64,000 bases of DNA. It comes from Brevibacillus sp042683565 (GTDB taxonomy: Bacteria > Bacillota > Bacilli > Brevibacillales > Brevibacillaceae). Where the stretch lies: contig NZ_JBHUJW010000034.1 in NCBI RefSeq assembly GCF_042683565.1, positions 186,001 to 250,000 on the forward strand. The letters run 5' to 3'. Shown piece by piece: positions 33,954 through 43,137 of the stretch (position 1 is the stretch's first letter; each line of letters starts with the position of its first letter). The notes under the pieces are model-generated. The model made no database searches, was not told the origin of the DNA, and worked only from the letters and a program-made list of their open reading frames with translations. The translations under genes were made by a program, and so were the position numbers.

Positions 33954-34880
33954 TCACGATGCTTTCCGCTGTTTTTTCGCTTCCGGCACAGCTGCCGCAT
34001 TGCTGTGCAGAACCATCCCCGCAATGACCAGCAGCATCCCGGCGCAGGACCATATTCCCGGCAGCGGTACGCCCAGAAAGAGCACCTCCAGCGCTACGGC
34101 GAAGACGACCTCTCCCGCCTGTGTAGCTTCCACGACTGCCAGCTGCTGGGCGTTTCCCTTTGCCATGTCCGTCGCCTGAAAAAACAGCACGGTCGCGACG
34201 ATCCCGGAGGAAAGCGCCACGATCAGAGATTGCAGCGTCTGGCTGCTGCTGGGCGGCCCCTCGGTGACCCAAGCGACGACTCCGAGCAGCAGCCAAAAAG
34301 GCAGACTGGCAAGCGTCATCCCCAGCACGCGCTGATAGGCGTCGATCCGCCCTTGCGTGAGCGCCATCATCTTGCGGTTCCCGAGTGGATAGGCGAAAGC
34401 TGCCAGCACGATCGGGACGATCCCGAAGAGCACCTCCTTCAGCCCCACCGCGCTGGCCTCGTGCGCCTGCATCAGGGCAACGCCGGCCAAAATAATCAAG
34501 GAGAGCAGCAGTCCTTTCATCGGAATCTTCTGACCAAACAAAGGGACGAGCAGCGAACCGGCGATGATCGTCACCTGCCAGGTACCGGCCGTCAGCCAGC
34601 CTGGGCTGTAGATGGCCGCGAAGCAGAGCGGCGCGTAAAACAGTCCGAAACCGACGAAGCTCCACACCAGCCATTGCCACGGCCGACTTTTCATTTCTGC
34701 CCAGAGCGGACCGAGCTGCCGCCGCAGCCCGACAATCGCCAGCAAAAACGGCACCATAAACAAATACCGCAAAGAGGCGCTGTACAGCCAGCTGCCGCCC
34801 GACAATTCCATCGCTCTGTTCAATACAAAGGTAGTCGCGAAAAAGAGAGAAGCGACTACACCCAACATGATTGCCCGCAT
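33954..34880 (-). CDS. Multidrug-resistance-efflux-type DMT transporter (EmrE/EamA-like)
   Basis: Membrane protein of 308 residues with ten hydrophobic segments in two repeats, matching the multidrug resistance efflux transporter family of the DMT superfamily. The N-terminus MLGVVASLFFATTFVLNRA and PLGNRKMMALTQGR are visible. A GAGGGGGAAAT site precedes the ATG. Substrate unknown. Single gene, same strand as ctaCDEF but 600 bp away. Confidence 0.85.
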   Translation of the reverse strand: MRAIMLGVVASLFFATTFVLNRAMELSGGSWLYSASLRYLFMVPFLLAIVGLRRQLGPLWAEMKSRPWQWLVWSFVGFGLFYAPLCFAAIYSPGWLTAGTWQVTIIAGSLLVPLFGQKIPMKGLLLSLIILAGVALMQAHEASAVGLKEVLFGIVPIVLAAFAYPLGNRKMMALTQGRIDAYQRVLGMTLASLPFWLLLGVVAWVTEGPPSSSQTLQSLIVALSSGIVATVLFFQATDMAKGNAQQLAVVEATQAGEVVFAVALEVLFLGVPLPGIWSCAGMLLVIAGMVLHSNAAAVPEAKKQRKAS

Positions 34881-34975
34881 ATTTCCCCCTCAAGCCCGTT
34901 CAGCCTGCAGGCTGTCGTATTTTCTTCTTCCAGTAGAATAGCGTGCCTGTTCTGTGGCTGTCAAAGCGAGTCCGC

Positions 34976-35011
34976 AAAAAAATAAACGCACACTCTCATT
35001 TCGAGTGTGCG
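34976..35011 (-). terminator. Terminator after the DUF2512 gene
   Basis: On the minus strand CGCACACTC GAAATGA GAGTGTGCG followed by TTTATTTTTTT. The stem is a perfect 9 bp. Confidence 0.9.
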
Positions 35012-35037
35012 GCCGTTCGCCTTCCATGGCCATTTCG

Positions 35038-35400
35038 TTATTCCGCTTTCGTGACTCGCCCGGTGCGGATCAGCCAGCCGTGCTGCAAATACTCTGCCAC
35101 GCCGAACAAAATCGCCACAAAGCCCGCGCCCATTGGCGTAATTCTGGCTGCGGACGGCAAGACAAAGGCACTTCCGTACACCACGATAAAACCGACGATC
35201 ATGTCGAGCGCCGTGCTCAGCCACAGGGTGCCGGGCCGCAATATCGAACGTTCCAGCCAATATCCTGCCACGGCCAATACGAAGCCGACGCCAATCGAGT
35301 AATAGAGAGAGGAATAATCCACTTCCGGAAACAGCGCGTCCGCCAATACGACCACCACTGGACTTGCGATCAGCTTCATCCATAAACCGTCCACACTCAT
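35038..35400 (-). CDS. DUF2512 (YndM-like) membrane protein
   Basis: Protein of 120 residues with four membrane segments and the family core YYSIGVGFVLAVAGYWLER, then STALDMIVGFIVVYG. The function of YndM proteins is unknown. AAGGAGG directly precedes the ATG. Single-gene unit between two terminators. Confidence 0.85.
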   Translation of the reverse strand: MSVDGLWMKLIASPVVVVLADALFPEVDYSSLYYSIGVGFVLAVAGYWLERSILRPGTLWLSTALDMIVGFIVVYGSAFVLPSAARITPMGAGFVAILFGVAEYLQHGWLIRTGRVTKAE

Positions 35401-35501
35401 CTGCCTCCTTTTCGCTTTTTACAGTATTCCCTAACGCGCGCTGCTTACCGCATTATTTTTTGCAGGGCAACAGTGCGGGGAAAAGAACGCGGGTGCAAAG
35501 G

Positions 35502-35549
35502 CGCAAAAAGGCCTGTGCCGCGAACTCGCTGCGACACAGGCCTTTTTGC
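35502..35549 (-). terminator. Terminator after the SurA-N protein gene
   Basis: Stem of 15-16 bp, GCAAAAAGGCCTGTG / CACAGGCCTTTTTGC, with an 18-nt loop and T-runs on both strands, about 10 nt beyond the stop codon. Confidence 0.88.
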
Positions 35550-35559
35550 GATCCCTTGT

Positions 35560-36216
35560 TTATTTCGTCTCCGCTTCAGTCGGTGCCGGGGCGTTGTCAC
35601 CCTCTGTCACCTCGCGCAATGTCGGATCATACCACTCAACCTTGTGATTTTTCTCGATGGTTTCCATCCATTTGCTGTAGTTCTCACTGCGGTTTTGATC
35701 CGCCAGAACCGATTTGATCTGCTCCCGGACTTTGTCCAGCTCCGGTGCAGGCGACCCCATCTGAGCCTTGTTTGCGTTGTAATACTGCTGGATTTGCTCC
35801 TCTGTCACCGGGAACGCCTTGTCCAACAATTTGTCGCGCGTAAGCAGCACTTCCATCTTCTCGCGCAGCTTCTGTTCGTTCATACCCATGCTGCTCAAGT
35901 AATCACGGAAAGCCTGGTCGGTTCCGATCTGCTGTTTCATCGCATTGACTTCCTTGTCCAGTTCTTCCCTGGATACCGATATATGTTGCAGTTTTGCTTC
36001 CTGCTTGATCAACGATTGAGCGACGAGCTCGCTCATCATCTGTTTTCCATACAGGCTTTTCATCTCATCGTACAATTGGTACTGTGTGATCTGCGTATCG
36101 CCAGCCTTCGCCAGAGCAGGATCGAGATCTTTTTGTCCGGACTGATAGACGCCGAGAATTACCAGCCCGACCAGCAGGATGGATGCCGAAAGAACGGAAA
36201 CATCAAACTTCTTCAC
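35560..36216 (-). CDS. Membrane-anchored SurA N-terminal-domain protein (foldase-like)
   Basis: Protein of 218 residues from a GTG at 36216 (AGAGAGGA seven bases upstream): one N-terminal membrane segment (SVLSASILLVGLVILGVY), then a helical SurA/PrsA N-terminal chaperone domain (ITQYQLYDEMKSLYGKQMMS, SMGMNEQKLREKMEVLLTR, FPVTEEQIQQYYNANK). No parvulin PPIase domain is seen, so it would act as an extracytoplasmic holdase rather than an isomerase. Oddly, the reading frame continues upstream without a stop to an ATG at 36612 that has its own strong ribosome site, so a longer 350-residue product is possible. Confidence 0.75.
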   Translation of the reverse strand: MKKFDVSVLSASILLVGLVILGVYQSGQKDLDPALAKAGDTQITQYQLYDEMKSLYGKQMMSELVAQSLIKQEAKLQHISVSREELDKEVNAMKQQIGTDQAFRDYLSSMGMNEQKLREKMEVLLTRDKLLDKAFPVTEEQIQQYYNANKAQMGSPAPELDKVREQIKSVLADQNRSENYSKWMETIEKNHKVEWYDPTLREVTEGDNAPAPTEAETK

Positions 36217-36612
36217 AGGGAGATCCTCTCTTTCTTTTGCTTGCCCTCCAGTATAGCCGGGAGATGCGGTAGAAAAATGGAATGGGTTTACACACGTTTT
36301 CCACATTTCACTTATTCTAAACACAGCAAGCCTCCCTTTACAAGAAGAAGCGAGTATGATGTCTTTCTCTTTGTCTGTCATCCCCGATTTTAGCGCGATT
36401 TCCGTCTGCAACTTGGTCAATGCCTGTACGAACTCTGCACGCACTTCCTCCATTCGCTCCAACCGATGCTCCATTCGCTCCAGCCATTTCGTGGCTACTG
36501 TCACTTTTCCTTCCAGCTTGTCAAGTCGTTCCTCGAATTTGTCCAGACGTTGATAGATACGCTGTAGCTGCTGATCCAAATCTTTTGGTGTGTCGTTGTT
36601 CCCCGGCGTCAT
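36217..36612 (-). CDS. Coiled-coil segment in frame with the SurA-N gene (separate small gene or N-terminal extension)
   Basis: From the ATG at 36612, preceded by a strong GGAGGAGGTG, the frame encodes a clear coiled coil (DLDQQLQRIYQRLDKFEERL, then EHRLERMEEVRAEFVQALTK) over about 80 residues. The next 50 residues (around SSCKGRLAVFRISEMWKTCV) look non-coding, and there is no stop before the SurA-N start. Either the small coiled-coil gene has lost its stop codon, or a frameshift is present, or a real 350-residue fusion exists. Function unknown. Confidence 0.5.
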
Positions 36613-36862
36613 GGGCCCACCTCCTCCGTTCTTTTTACTCTCTTTTATATGAAACGGACGAGATGATTGCTTGTACGCTTACCCGATTTCTCGGGAGCGT
36701 CACAAAAAAGGCGTCGCCCATTGCACCCGGTTGTACGGATTGCGGCGAAACGTTGCGAGTCAGACTTGAGACGGAGATAAAATCATGCCGTAGTAGGTTT
36801 GGATGCGATGCAATTCTCTCTACTATAAAGAGCGAACTCATTTTTTCAGGAGGAACACGTTC

Positions 36863-38974
36863 ATGCCGAAGTTTGAAATGCTCTCCGGGATCGACCAAGG
36901 GCTGTACCTGATTGTATGGCTGTTGACGTTGCTGCCCGCCTTTCGGTTGGGCGGTCTCGTCTTTCGTCCCGCTGGCAGTGCAATGGCAACGAGCGCTCGC
37001 CGAACCTTGATTCTGACCGCTTTGACCTTGCTTGCGGTACTCGCGCAATGGGGTACGACATGGTGGTTGTACGATGCGTACGGATGGGTGTTCGTAAAGG
37101 ACAAACTGCTGGGCTTTCTCCCCCTCATCCTGGCGCCTGCCATCGCCGCAGCGTTCGTGTCCGTCCCAAGGCTGTGGCGTCTGGCGCTGCGCATGACGGT
37201 CGTCGTTCCGTACGCGGCACTTCCGGGATACGCCCATGCGGATACGGATGAGGAGCAAGCCAGCCGACTGAAGGCTTCCGCACCGGAGTTGGCCGTGCCC
37301 CTCTACGCCTTGTCTCTCGGGGCTTTCCTCGCCGCCATCCTGCAATTTTGCGCGCCTGCCGTCACCTTGCACAAGGAGACGCTGATCGTTGCCTGGGGTG
37401 TCCTGATCGCCGGCAGTTCTGCCCTCTGGATCTGGCAATCGTGGCAGCAGCAGCGCTATGGCCGTTCCGGTACGCTGCACAGAGCCAAACGGTCCATGCG
37501 CTTATTGCGGGCATGTTTCGCCCTGCTGACACTCGCGGCAGGCTGCTCTGCCTGGATCGACCACGCCATGCAAAACAGCAAGCTGCCCGGCCGGATGAGC
37601 ATGACCGCCCACGCCCAGCACGCCTCCGCTGCAGCCGCCGGTTCCCGGAGCCAGCCCGTCAGCGTGACCCAACTGCACGGCCCGCAAAACGAAACCCCTG
37701 ACCGCATTTTTACGTTGACTGCCCAAAAAACGCAGACGCGCCTCCCCTCCGGCAAGGTCGTGGAGACGTGGACGTTTAACGGACAATACCCGGGACCTGT
37801 GCTGCGCATGAAGCAGGGCGAACTGATCGAAGTCGTCCTGCGGAACAAGGACATCGCCGATGGCGTCACCATCCACTGGCACGGCTTGCATGTACCGAAT
37901 GCCGAGGACGGCGTGGCCGGTGCTACCCAGGATGCCGTCTTGCCCGGCGAGCAGCACGTGTACCGATTCGTCGCTGCCCAGACAGGAACGTACTGGTACC
38001 ATTCCCATCAACAGTCGTCGCTGCAGGTCAAAAAAGGGCTGCTGGGGGCACTGGTGATCGAGCCGTCAAATGCGCCCGTCCCGCTCACTGGCCCGCCTCT
38101 GGATCTCACCCTCGTGCATCACAAACTGGGAGACAGCGGCGGCATTACGCTGAACGGCGCGGATGAACGAAAAACGGAAAAAGTCGCTCCCGGCACACCC
38201 GTTCGGCTGCGGCTCCTCAACGCCGACCGCTTGCCTGCCGACTTCCAGCTGCAAGGCGCCTCCTTTCAGGTCGCGGCCATCGACGGCAACGAGGTACACG
38301 AGCCGAATCTGCTCGCCAACCAGGTGCTGCGGATTGCGGCTGGCGGGAGGTATGACGTCACGTTTACGATGCCGAACCATAATGTCTTGCTCTCGCCGAC
38401 GAAAGCCGACCACGGCCAAGGCATGCTGCTCTCTGTCGCAGGCTCGGGGGACGTCCCGGCCCTCCTCCCCGACTTGCCGCTGTTCGACCCGGCGAGTTAC
38501 GGAAGTCCCGCTCCCGTACCTTTTGACTTGCACACCCGGTACAATCGGGAGTTCCAGCTCGTGTTCGACGAGCAATTCGGATTTTACGACGGCCGTCTGG
38601 GCGGGCTGTGGGCAATCAACGGCAGCGTGTTCCCGCATACGCCGATGCTGCAGGTACGGGAAGGCGACCTTGTCAAAATGACCTTCGTCAATCGCAGTCA
38701 CATGAATCACCCGATGCACCTGCACGGCCACAGTATGCTCGTGCTAAGCCGCAGCGGCAAACCGATAACGGGCAGTCCGTGGTGGACGGACACCCTCAAT
38801 GTCGCCCCCGGGGAAACGTATGAAGTCGCGTTCCGGGCAGACAATCCCGGCCTGTGGATGGATCATTGCCACGACCTGTCGCATGCTGCCTCGGGGATGA
38901 CCATGCATCTGGTGTACGAAGGTGTCACATCGCCTTTTCAGGCCGGGCATGAGACCCGGAACCAGCCGGAATAG
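36863..38974 (+). CDS. Membrane-anchored multicopper oxidase
   Basis: Protein of 703 residues. The first about 240 residues form a membrane domain of roughly five segments; the rest is a multicopper oxidase. Copper motifs are all present: HWHGLHVP and WYHSHQQSSLQ (trinuclear site), HPMHLHGHS and the C-terminal HCHDLSHAASGM, which supplies the type 1 Cys, His and Met ligands. This is a laccase/copper-oxidase-type enzyme facing outward. AGGAGG lies nine bases before the ATG at 36863; a longer frame from 36803 has no site. No copper chaperone is adjacent. Confidence 0.9.
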   Translation: MPKFEMLSGIDQGLYLIVWLLTLLPAFRLGGLVFRPAGSAMATSARRTLILTALTLLAVLAQWGTTWWLYDAYGWVFVKDKLLGFLPLILAPAIAAAFVSVPRLWRLALRMTVVVPYAALPGYAHADTDEEQASRLKASAPELAVPLYALSLGAFLAAILQFCAPAVTLHKETLIVAWGVLIAGSSALWIWQSWQQQRYGRSGTLHRAKRSMRLLRACFALLTLAAGCSAWIDHAMQNSKLPGRMSMTAHAQHASAAAAGSRSQPVSVTQLHGPQNETPDRIFTLTAQKTQTRLPSGKVVETWTFNGQYPGPVLRMKQGELIEVVLRNKDIADGVTIHWHGLHVPNAEDGVAGATQDAVLPGEQHVYRFVAAQTGTYWYHSHQQSSLQVKKGLLGALVIEPSNAPVPLTGPPLDLTLVHHKLGDSGGITLNGADERKTEKVAPGTPVRLRLLNADRLPADFQLQGASFQVAAIDGNEVHEPNLLANQVLRIAAGGRYDVTFTMPNHNVLLSPTKADHGQGMLLSVAGSGDVPALLPDLPLFDPASYGSPAPVPFDLHTRYNREFQLVFDEQFGFYDGRLGGLWAINGSVFPHTPMLQVREGDLVKMTFVNRSHMNHPMHLHGHSMLVLSRSGKPITGSPWWTDTLNVAPGETYEVAFRADNPGLWMDHCHDLSHAASGMTMHLVYEGVTSPFQAGHETRNQPE

Positions 38975-38985
38975 TACGGCAAGCG

Positions 38986-39028
38986 CAAGAAAGCAGCCGG
39001 TCACGACTGGACGGGCTGCTTTCTTGGC
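38986..39028. terminator. Terminator after the multicopper oxidase gene
   Basis: Stem CAAGAAAGCAGCC / GGGCTGCTTTCTTG around a 14-nt loop, shortly after the stop codon at 38974. Also usable from the opposite strand by the small gene at 39163. Confidence 0.8.
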
Positions 39029-39162
39029 GGTATGCGGGCTATAGGTGGAGAGGAAGGTCGGCCGTCCCCCTCAGCGACGAATCCCTGCGCTCCGGGCGGC
39101 CCCGCATGTCCCTGGATGAACGGCTTTCGCCCGAACCTTTCTATAAATTCCCCGGCTCCTGT

Positions 39163-39378
39163 TTACCTGCGGCGCCGACAGCACTCTGGCGGACAAAACC
39201 GGCAGAAATCCGGACACCGTCTGCGGCGATCTCGCCCATGTCCGCGCCCCGATCCTGGAGGTGGGTACACCGGCATCGCGGACGGGTAGTAAGCGGAGTA
39301 TTGAGAGGATGGAAAATAGACGGATTGGTTGTAAGACGAGGACTGGGATGACGACCAATAGGAACTCGGATAACTCAT
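39163..39378 (-). CDS. Small Ser/Tyr/Pro-rich protein with Cys/Arg-rich tail
   Basis: Protein of 71 residues: Ser/Tyr-rich N-terminus (MSYPSSYWSSSQSSSYNQS), a Pro-rich middle (MPVYPPPGSG) and a C-terminus with five Cys and many Arg (RRRRCPDFCRFCPPECC). A GAGGGCGACAGC site precedes the ATG. The composition resembles small spore-coat or other structural proteins of spore formers, but no family is recognised; the other frames here look worse. Confidence 0.5.
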   Translation of the reverse strand: MSYPSSYWSSSQSSSYNQSVYFPSSQYSAYYPSAMPVYPPPGSGRGHGRDRRRRCPDFCRFCPPECCRRRR

Positions 39379-39662
39379 GCTGTCGCCCTCTTTCTTGTTA
39401 AATTTGGATGACTATATGTGTATATGCAGGGCAGCATTCACCCGTCTGGACGAATAACCGTTAGCTGGGCAAAATCAGGTTGTTACCTACGCCCGTTCCC
39501 GCTCCCTCCCCTCTCTGTTCACCCCTCTCCCGATGCCTGCTGCAAGCCGTGCAGGCAACCGCTCTCCCTTCTGGCGATTTTGAATAGAAACAAAAATGCC
39601 CCTTTCCTGCTTCGCCCATCGTTCGTTATTCTAAAAGAAAAACAAGAAGGGAGAACTGCCAC

Positions 39663-40250
39663 ATGACCACCCCGCAATCCGCTCATCCATCTGCCCAAAA
39701 GCCGGTGCGCTTTCTTGAAGGCGAACGCGTCTATTTGCGCCCGCTCGGACTGGACGATACGGACTGGTATTTCCGTTCCTTGTACAAGCGTGAAACACGG
39801 CGGCTGACGGGTACACAAAAGCATTACACCCGCGAGCAAATCCACCAGTACATCGAGAGCAAGGCGCAAGACTCCTCCAGCGTGCTGCTGCTCATCGCCA
39901 GACGGGATGACGACCAGGTGATCGGCGACATCCAGATCGGCGGCATCGATACGTTTAACCGCAACGCCTACATCCGCATTTCGATTGAAAATTCCGACAA
40001 CCAGGGAAAAGGCTTTGGCAGCGAAGCCATGCGCCTCATGCTGGATTACGGCTTCGGCATTCTCAATCTGCACCGGATCGAGCTGAACGTCTTTGCCTTC
40101 AACGAACGGGCCATAAAGGCATACGAGAAGCTCGGCTTTCAGCGGGAAGGCGTGCAGCGACAGGCTCTCTACTACAATCACGCCTATCACGACTCGATCC
40201 TGATGGCGATGCTGGCCGAGGAGTACCGGGAGAAATATTTGCGTGAATAA
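39663..40250 (+). CDS. GNAT N-acetyltransferase, RimJ/RimL-like
   Basis: Acetyltransferase of 195 residues with the acetyl-CoA-binding strand and loop (NSDNQGKGFGSEAMRLMLDY equivalent, around NQGKGFGSEAM) and the C-terminal ERAIKAYEKLGFQREGV. Members acetylate ribosomal protein N-termini or small amines. An AAGGGAG site precedes the ATG. The hydrolase gene starts 48 bases downstream, so the two may form an operon. Confidence 0.88.
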   Translation: MTTPQSAHPSAQKPVRFLEGERVYLRPLGLDDTDWYFRSLYKRETRRLTGTQKHYTREQIHQYIESKAQDSSSVLLLIARRDDDQVIGDIQIGGIDTFNRNAYIRISIENSDNQGKGFGSEAMRLMLDYGFGILNLHRIELNVFAFNERAIKAYEKLGFQREGVQRQALYYNHAYHDSILMAMLAEEYREKYLRE

Positions 40251-40298
40251 AGGGGGGATGGAAGAGCAGCCCCACCGATAAAAAGAGGAAGAAGACAG

Positions 40299-41591
40299 AT
40301 GAACACCGTAACAGCGCTGGAAGCATACATGAAAGTTTACGAGGACCGGGGATATTTCAACGGCTCTCTGCTCGTCGCCAGGGACAAGGAAATCCTTCTC
40401 GCCAAAGCGATGGGCTACGCCAACGTGGAGCACGGAGTACCCCATACGACGAAGACCAAATTCCGCATCGGCTCCATCACCAAGGGCTTTACCGCGATGG
40501 CCATTCTTTTGCTCTGCCAAAAAGGGGCCCTCCGGCTTGACGATCCTGTCAATCGCCACCTGGAGGGATTATCCTGCGATGATGCCGTGACGATTCACCA
40601 CCTGCTCACCCATACCGCAGGTGTTCCCGACTTTACCAGCTTTCCGGATTATTGGTCTGCGGCCATGCGAGTGCCGTGGACGCTGGACGGGCTTATTCAG
40701 TCTTTTTCCGGGCTGCCGCTCGAATTTGCGCCGGGCACCCGGTATCGCTACTCCAATTCCGGCTACCTCCTGCTGACTGCCGTCATCGAGCAGGCCTCCG
40801 GCAGTTCCTACGCGAATTTTTTGCGGGACAACATCTGGGCGCCCCTCGGGATGCTGGATACCGGATGCGAGGAAAATCGGGCCGTTGTCAAAGGGCTGGC
40901 CTCCGGTTATACGGTCTGGGAGGAGATCGTGCATACGGAATATATCGATATGACGATTCCCCGCGGTGCCTACGGAATGTATTCCACGGTGGAAGACTTG
41001 TGGAAGTGGGACCAGGCCCTGTACACGGAGGAGCTCGTCAGCGGCGAGTGGCTGTCGAAAATGTTTGCGCCCTACGAATTCGGCTACGGCTACGGATGGG
41101 CGATCCATCAGCAAGGCAGAAAAAAGATCGCCAGCCACTTCGGTGACATCAACGGATTTCAAAGCGACATGTACCGCAGTCTGGACGATCGGCTGACCGT
41201 GATCGTGCTGAGCAACCTGAACCTGACGCCCGTCATGAAAATGACCAGAGACCTGGCGGGCATCGCGGCTGGAGACAAGGTTCCTCCCCTCTCCCGCATT
41301 CGCGGCGTCCTGCCAAATACGCCCGAAGCCATCGCCCGCAGTGTCGGGACGTATGCTGCGGGCGGCGATGAGAACATGAAGGTGGAAATTACCGCAGAGC
41401 CACACGGCGTCTTTGTCACGCATCCGAAAATGTACGGAGTGCCGTACAAATTTCCCCTGCGGCTCGTGGAGCAAACGGACGATGGCATCACATGGGTCAC
41501 AGACTTTGTCAACGAGACGTTCCAGGTGACGCGTCACGGACTGACTTTCACCGACGAATACGGCAAGGTCCGCACGTTTCTGGCGCGATAA
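40299..41591 (+). CDS. Class C beta-lactamase-type serine hydrolase
   Basis: Serine hydrolase of 430 residues of the beta-lactamase-related (PBP4*/EstB-like) family. The catalytic SxxK is SITK in FRIGSITKGFTAMA, the second motif is YSNSGY, and SHFGDINGF replaces the KTG/HxG box. A C-terminal extension of about 100 residues is of the DUF3471 type region. No signal peptide is visible, so it is likely cytoplasmic. It could be an esterase or peptidase; resistance to beta-lactams is not implied. Confidence 0.85.
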   Translation: MNTVTALEAYMKVYEDRGYFNGSLLVARDKEILLAKAMGYANVEHGVPHTTKTKFRIGSITKGFTAMAILLLCQKGALRLDDPVNRHLEGLSCDDAVTIHHLLTHTAGVPDFTSFPDYWSAAMRVPWTLDGLIQSFSGLPLEFAPGTRYRYSNSGYLLLTAVIEQASGSSYANFLRDNIWAPLGMLDTGCEENRAVVKGLASGYTVWEEIVHTEYIDMTIPRGAYGMYSTVEDLWKWDQALYTEELVSGEWLSKMFAPYEFGYGYGWAIHQQGRKKIASHFGDINGFQSDMYRSLDDRLTVIVLSNLNLTPVMKMTRDLAGIAAGDKVPPLSRIRGVLPNTPEAIARSVGTYAAGGDENMKVEITAEPHGVFVTHPKMYGVPYKFPLRLVEQTDDGITWVTDFVNETFQVTRHGLTFTDEYGKVRTFLAR

Positions 41592-41629
41592 AAAAGGCTG
41601 TGCCAAGCCTTCTGGCGCAGCCTTTTTTT
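41590..41629. terminator. Terminator shared by the serine hydrolase and mrfB
   Basis: Stem AAAAAGGCTGTGCC / GGCGCAGCCTTTTTT (one G-U pair) between convergent genes, with T-runs both ways. Confidence 0.85.
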
Positions 41630-41703
41630 GCACTTGTACCGGATAGAAATCTTATACATCCCTGCCTGTAACCAAAAGGAGCTGCCATGTCCCAGCTCCT
41701 TTT

Positions 41704-43137
41704 TCACAGCATGCCCCGGCTGTTTTCCTTCGCTTCCAGCCGCTCGATCCGCTTTTGATAGGCGAGCGCTTCGGCCTTCGAGCGGCTGCGCAGCAAGCTC
41801 CCCCGCTGCTTCCACAGCTCGTAGGCGTGACGCGTGTAGCGAAGCGCCTTCTCCCAGTCTCCCAGCTGATGCTCGCACAGCTTGGCCGCCTCGATGTACA
41901 CCTCTTCCGGGACGTAGCCGGACGACTCCATGCACGATTCCCAGAGGGCGAGCGCGCGTGCCCAATCCTTTTGTTTTTTGTACAGCTGGCCCGCCGCCAG
42001 TTTGGCCCGGACGCTCCACGGATGGTCGCTGCGAGCCACGGTCAAGTACGCCTGCAGGGCTGTTTCCCGGTCGCCGAGCGCTTCGTACCAGCGGGCAATT
42101 TCAAAGCGTTCCTCGTGGGACACGTCATTGCGCTCATGCCCAAGGAGCAGCCGGGATACGTGAATGTAGAGGGTAATCAGCGACAGGACGTCCATTTCGT
42201 TGTGTCGCAGGACGCCTTCGATCACTTCCGGGTCCCGGGAATGGAGAAAATCGAGATAGCGGATCGGCGCCAAATAGCCGGGCAGATCGTCTTCGCGCCA
42301 GACGTCCAGCTTCTCCTGCTCAATGATCGCCAGCCGGCACGACTCCAGCTCGGCCTTCCACAGCCTGCGTGCGCCGTGCAGCAGGTCAAGATGGCCGAAT
42401 GTCGGCAGCGCCTGCACCTGGTCGCGGATGAGCGTATGCCGGGTCCGCACCTGCGGCCAGTCGAACGATTTGCCGTTGAAGGTCACGAGATGGGACGATT
42501 GCTTCGCCTGTTCGAGAAAGGAATGGTACAAAGCCACTTCCGCGTGGGGAGATGGCAGAAAATGCTGCCGGACGACGACCTCCTCCCCTTCGACACGGCT
42601 GTAGCCCAAAAGGAAAACCGTGTTCCCGGCTCCGCCCGACAGCCCGGTCGTCTCCGTGTCAAAAAACAGCAGGCGATCCGGCTGAATGCCAGCCGCAGAC
42701 AACGGGTGCTGCCTGCCGGATGCCTCCCACGCCGCGATCGTCTCGTGCAGCTGGGCAAAATTGTACGCGCCGTGCCGCTGCCACAGCGGAAAACGGACCT
42801 CGCGGATCATGACGTGCTCGTCCTCCCAGACGAACGGCTCCGCCTGCATGCTCCGCCATTTGTCAGCGTAAGGGATGTCAGGGAGGGGGACGTTCTGGAC
42901 GGAAGCGTTCTGGACGGGCTCGCTCCCTGACTGAACAGCATGCTGAACGGCATGCTGGACGGCTTGCTCCCCGGTCAGCAGCGACTGTCCATCGGTCTGC
43001 GGGGCACAACCGTCCGTTTGTACAAACGGCTCAGGAGGATGCACCGCCCTGCTCTCGCCGCCGCTTGCTTCTCTGCCTTTGTCCGCTTCCAGCGAGAGAT
43101 GCCCCTTCATCCGCTGCAGCTTCGACTTAAGAGACAT
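41704..43137 (-). CDS. mrfB: MrfB (YprB)-like exonuclease with TPR tail
   Basis: Protein of 477 residues. After a variable N-terminal 110 residues comes a DnaQ-like 3'-5' exonuclease domain (LLFFDTETTGLSGGAGNTVF with the DxE pair; LVTFNGKSFDWP; HNEMDVLSL) and then TPR-like repeats. In B. subtilis MrfA/MrfB (YprA/YprB) repair mitomycin C DNA adducts independently of UvrABC. The start overlaps the mrfA stop by 11 bp. Nothing missing; the N-terminal region has a Gln/Val repeat (EQAVQHAVQHAVQSG). Confidence 0.9.
   Translation of the reverse strand: MSLKSKLQRMKGHLSLEADKGREASGGESRAVHPPEPFVQTDGCAPQTDGQSLLTGEQAVQHAVQHAVQSGSEPVQNASVQNVPLPDIPYADKWRSMQAEPFVWEDEHVMIREVRFPLWQRHGAYNFAQLHETIAAWEASGRQHPLSAAGIQPDRLLFFDTETTGLSGGAGNTVFLLGYSRVEGEEVVVRQHFLPSPHAEVALYHSFLEQAKQSSHLVTFNGKSFDWPQVRTRHTLIRDQVQALPTFGHLDLLHGARRLWKAELESCRLAIIEQEKLDVWREDDLPGYLAPIRYLDFLHSRDPEVIEGVLRHNEMDVLSLITLYIHVSRLLLGHERNDVSHEERFEIARWYEALGDRETALQAYLTVARSDHPWSVRAKLAAGQLYKKQKDWARALALWESCMESSGYVPEEVYIEAAKLCEHQLGDWEKALRYTRHAYELWKQRGSLLRSRSKAEALAYQKRIERLEAKENSRGML

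Noticed and set aside
33675..34985. 436-codon plus-strand frame opposite the DMT transporter
   Set aside because: The opposite strand encodes ten membrane segments with a good ribosome site; this frame is Arg/Gln/His-rich.
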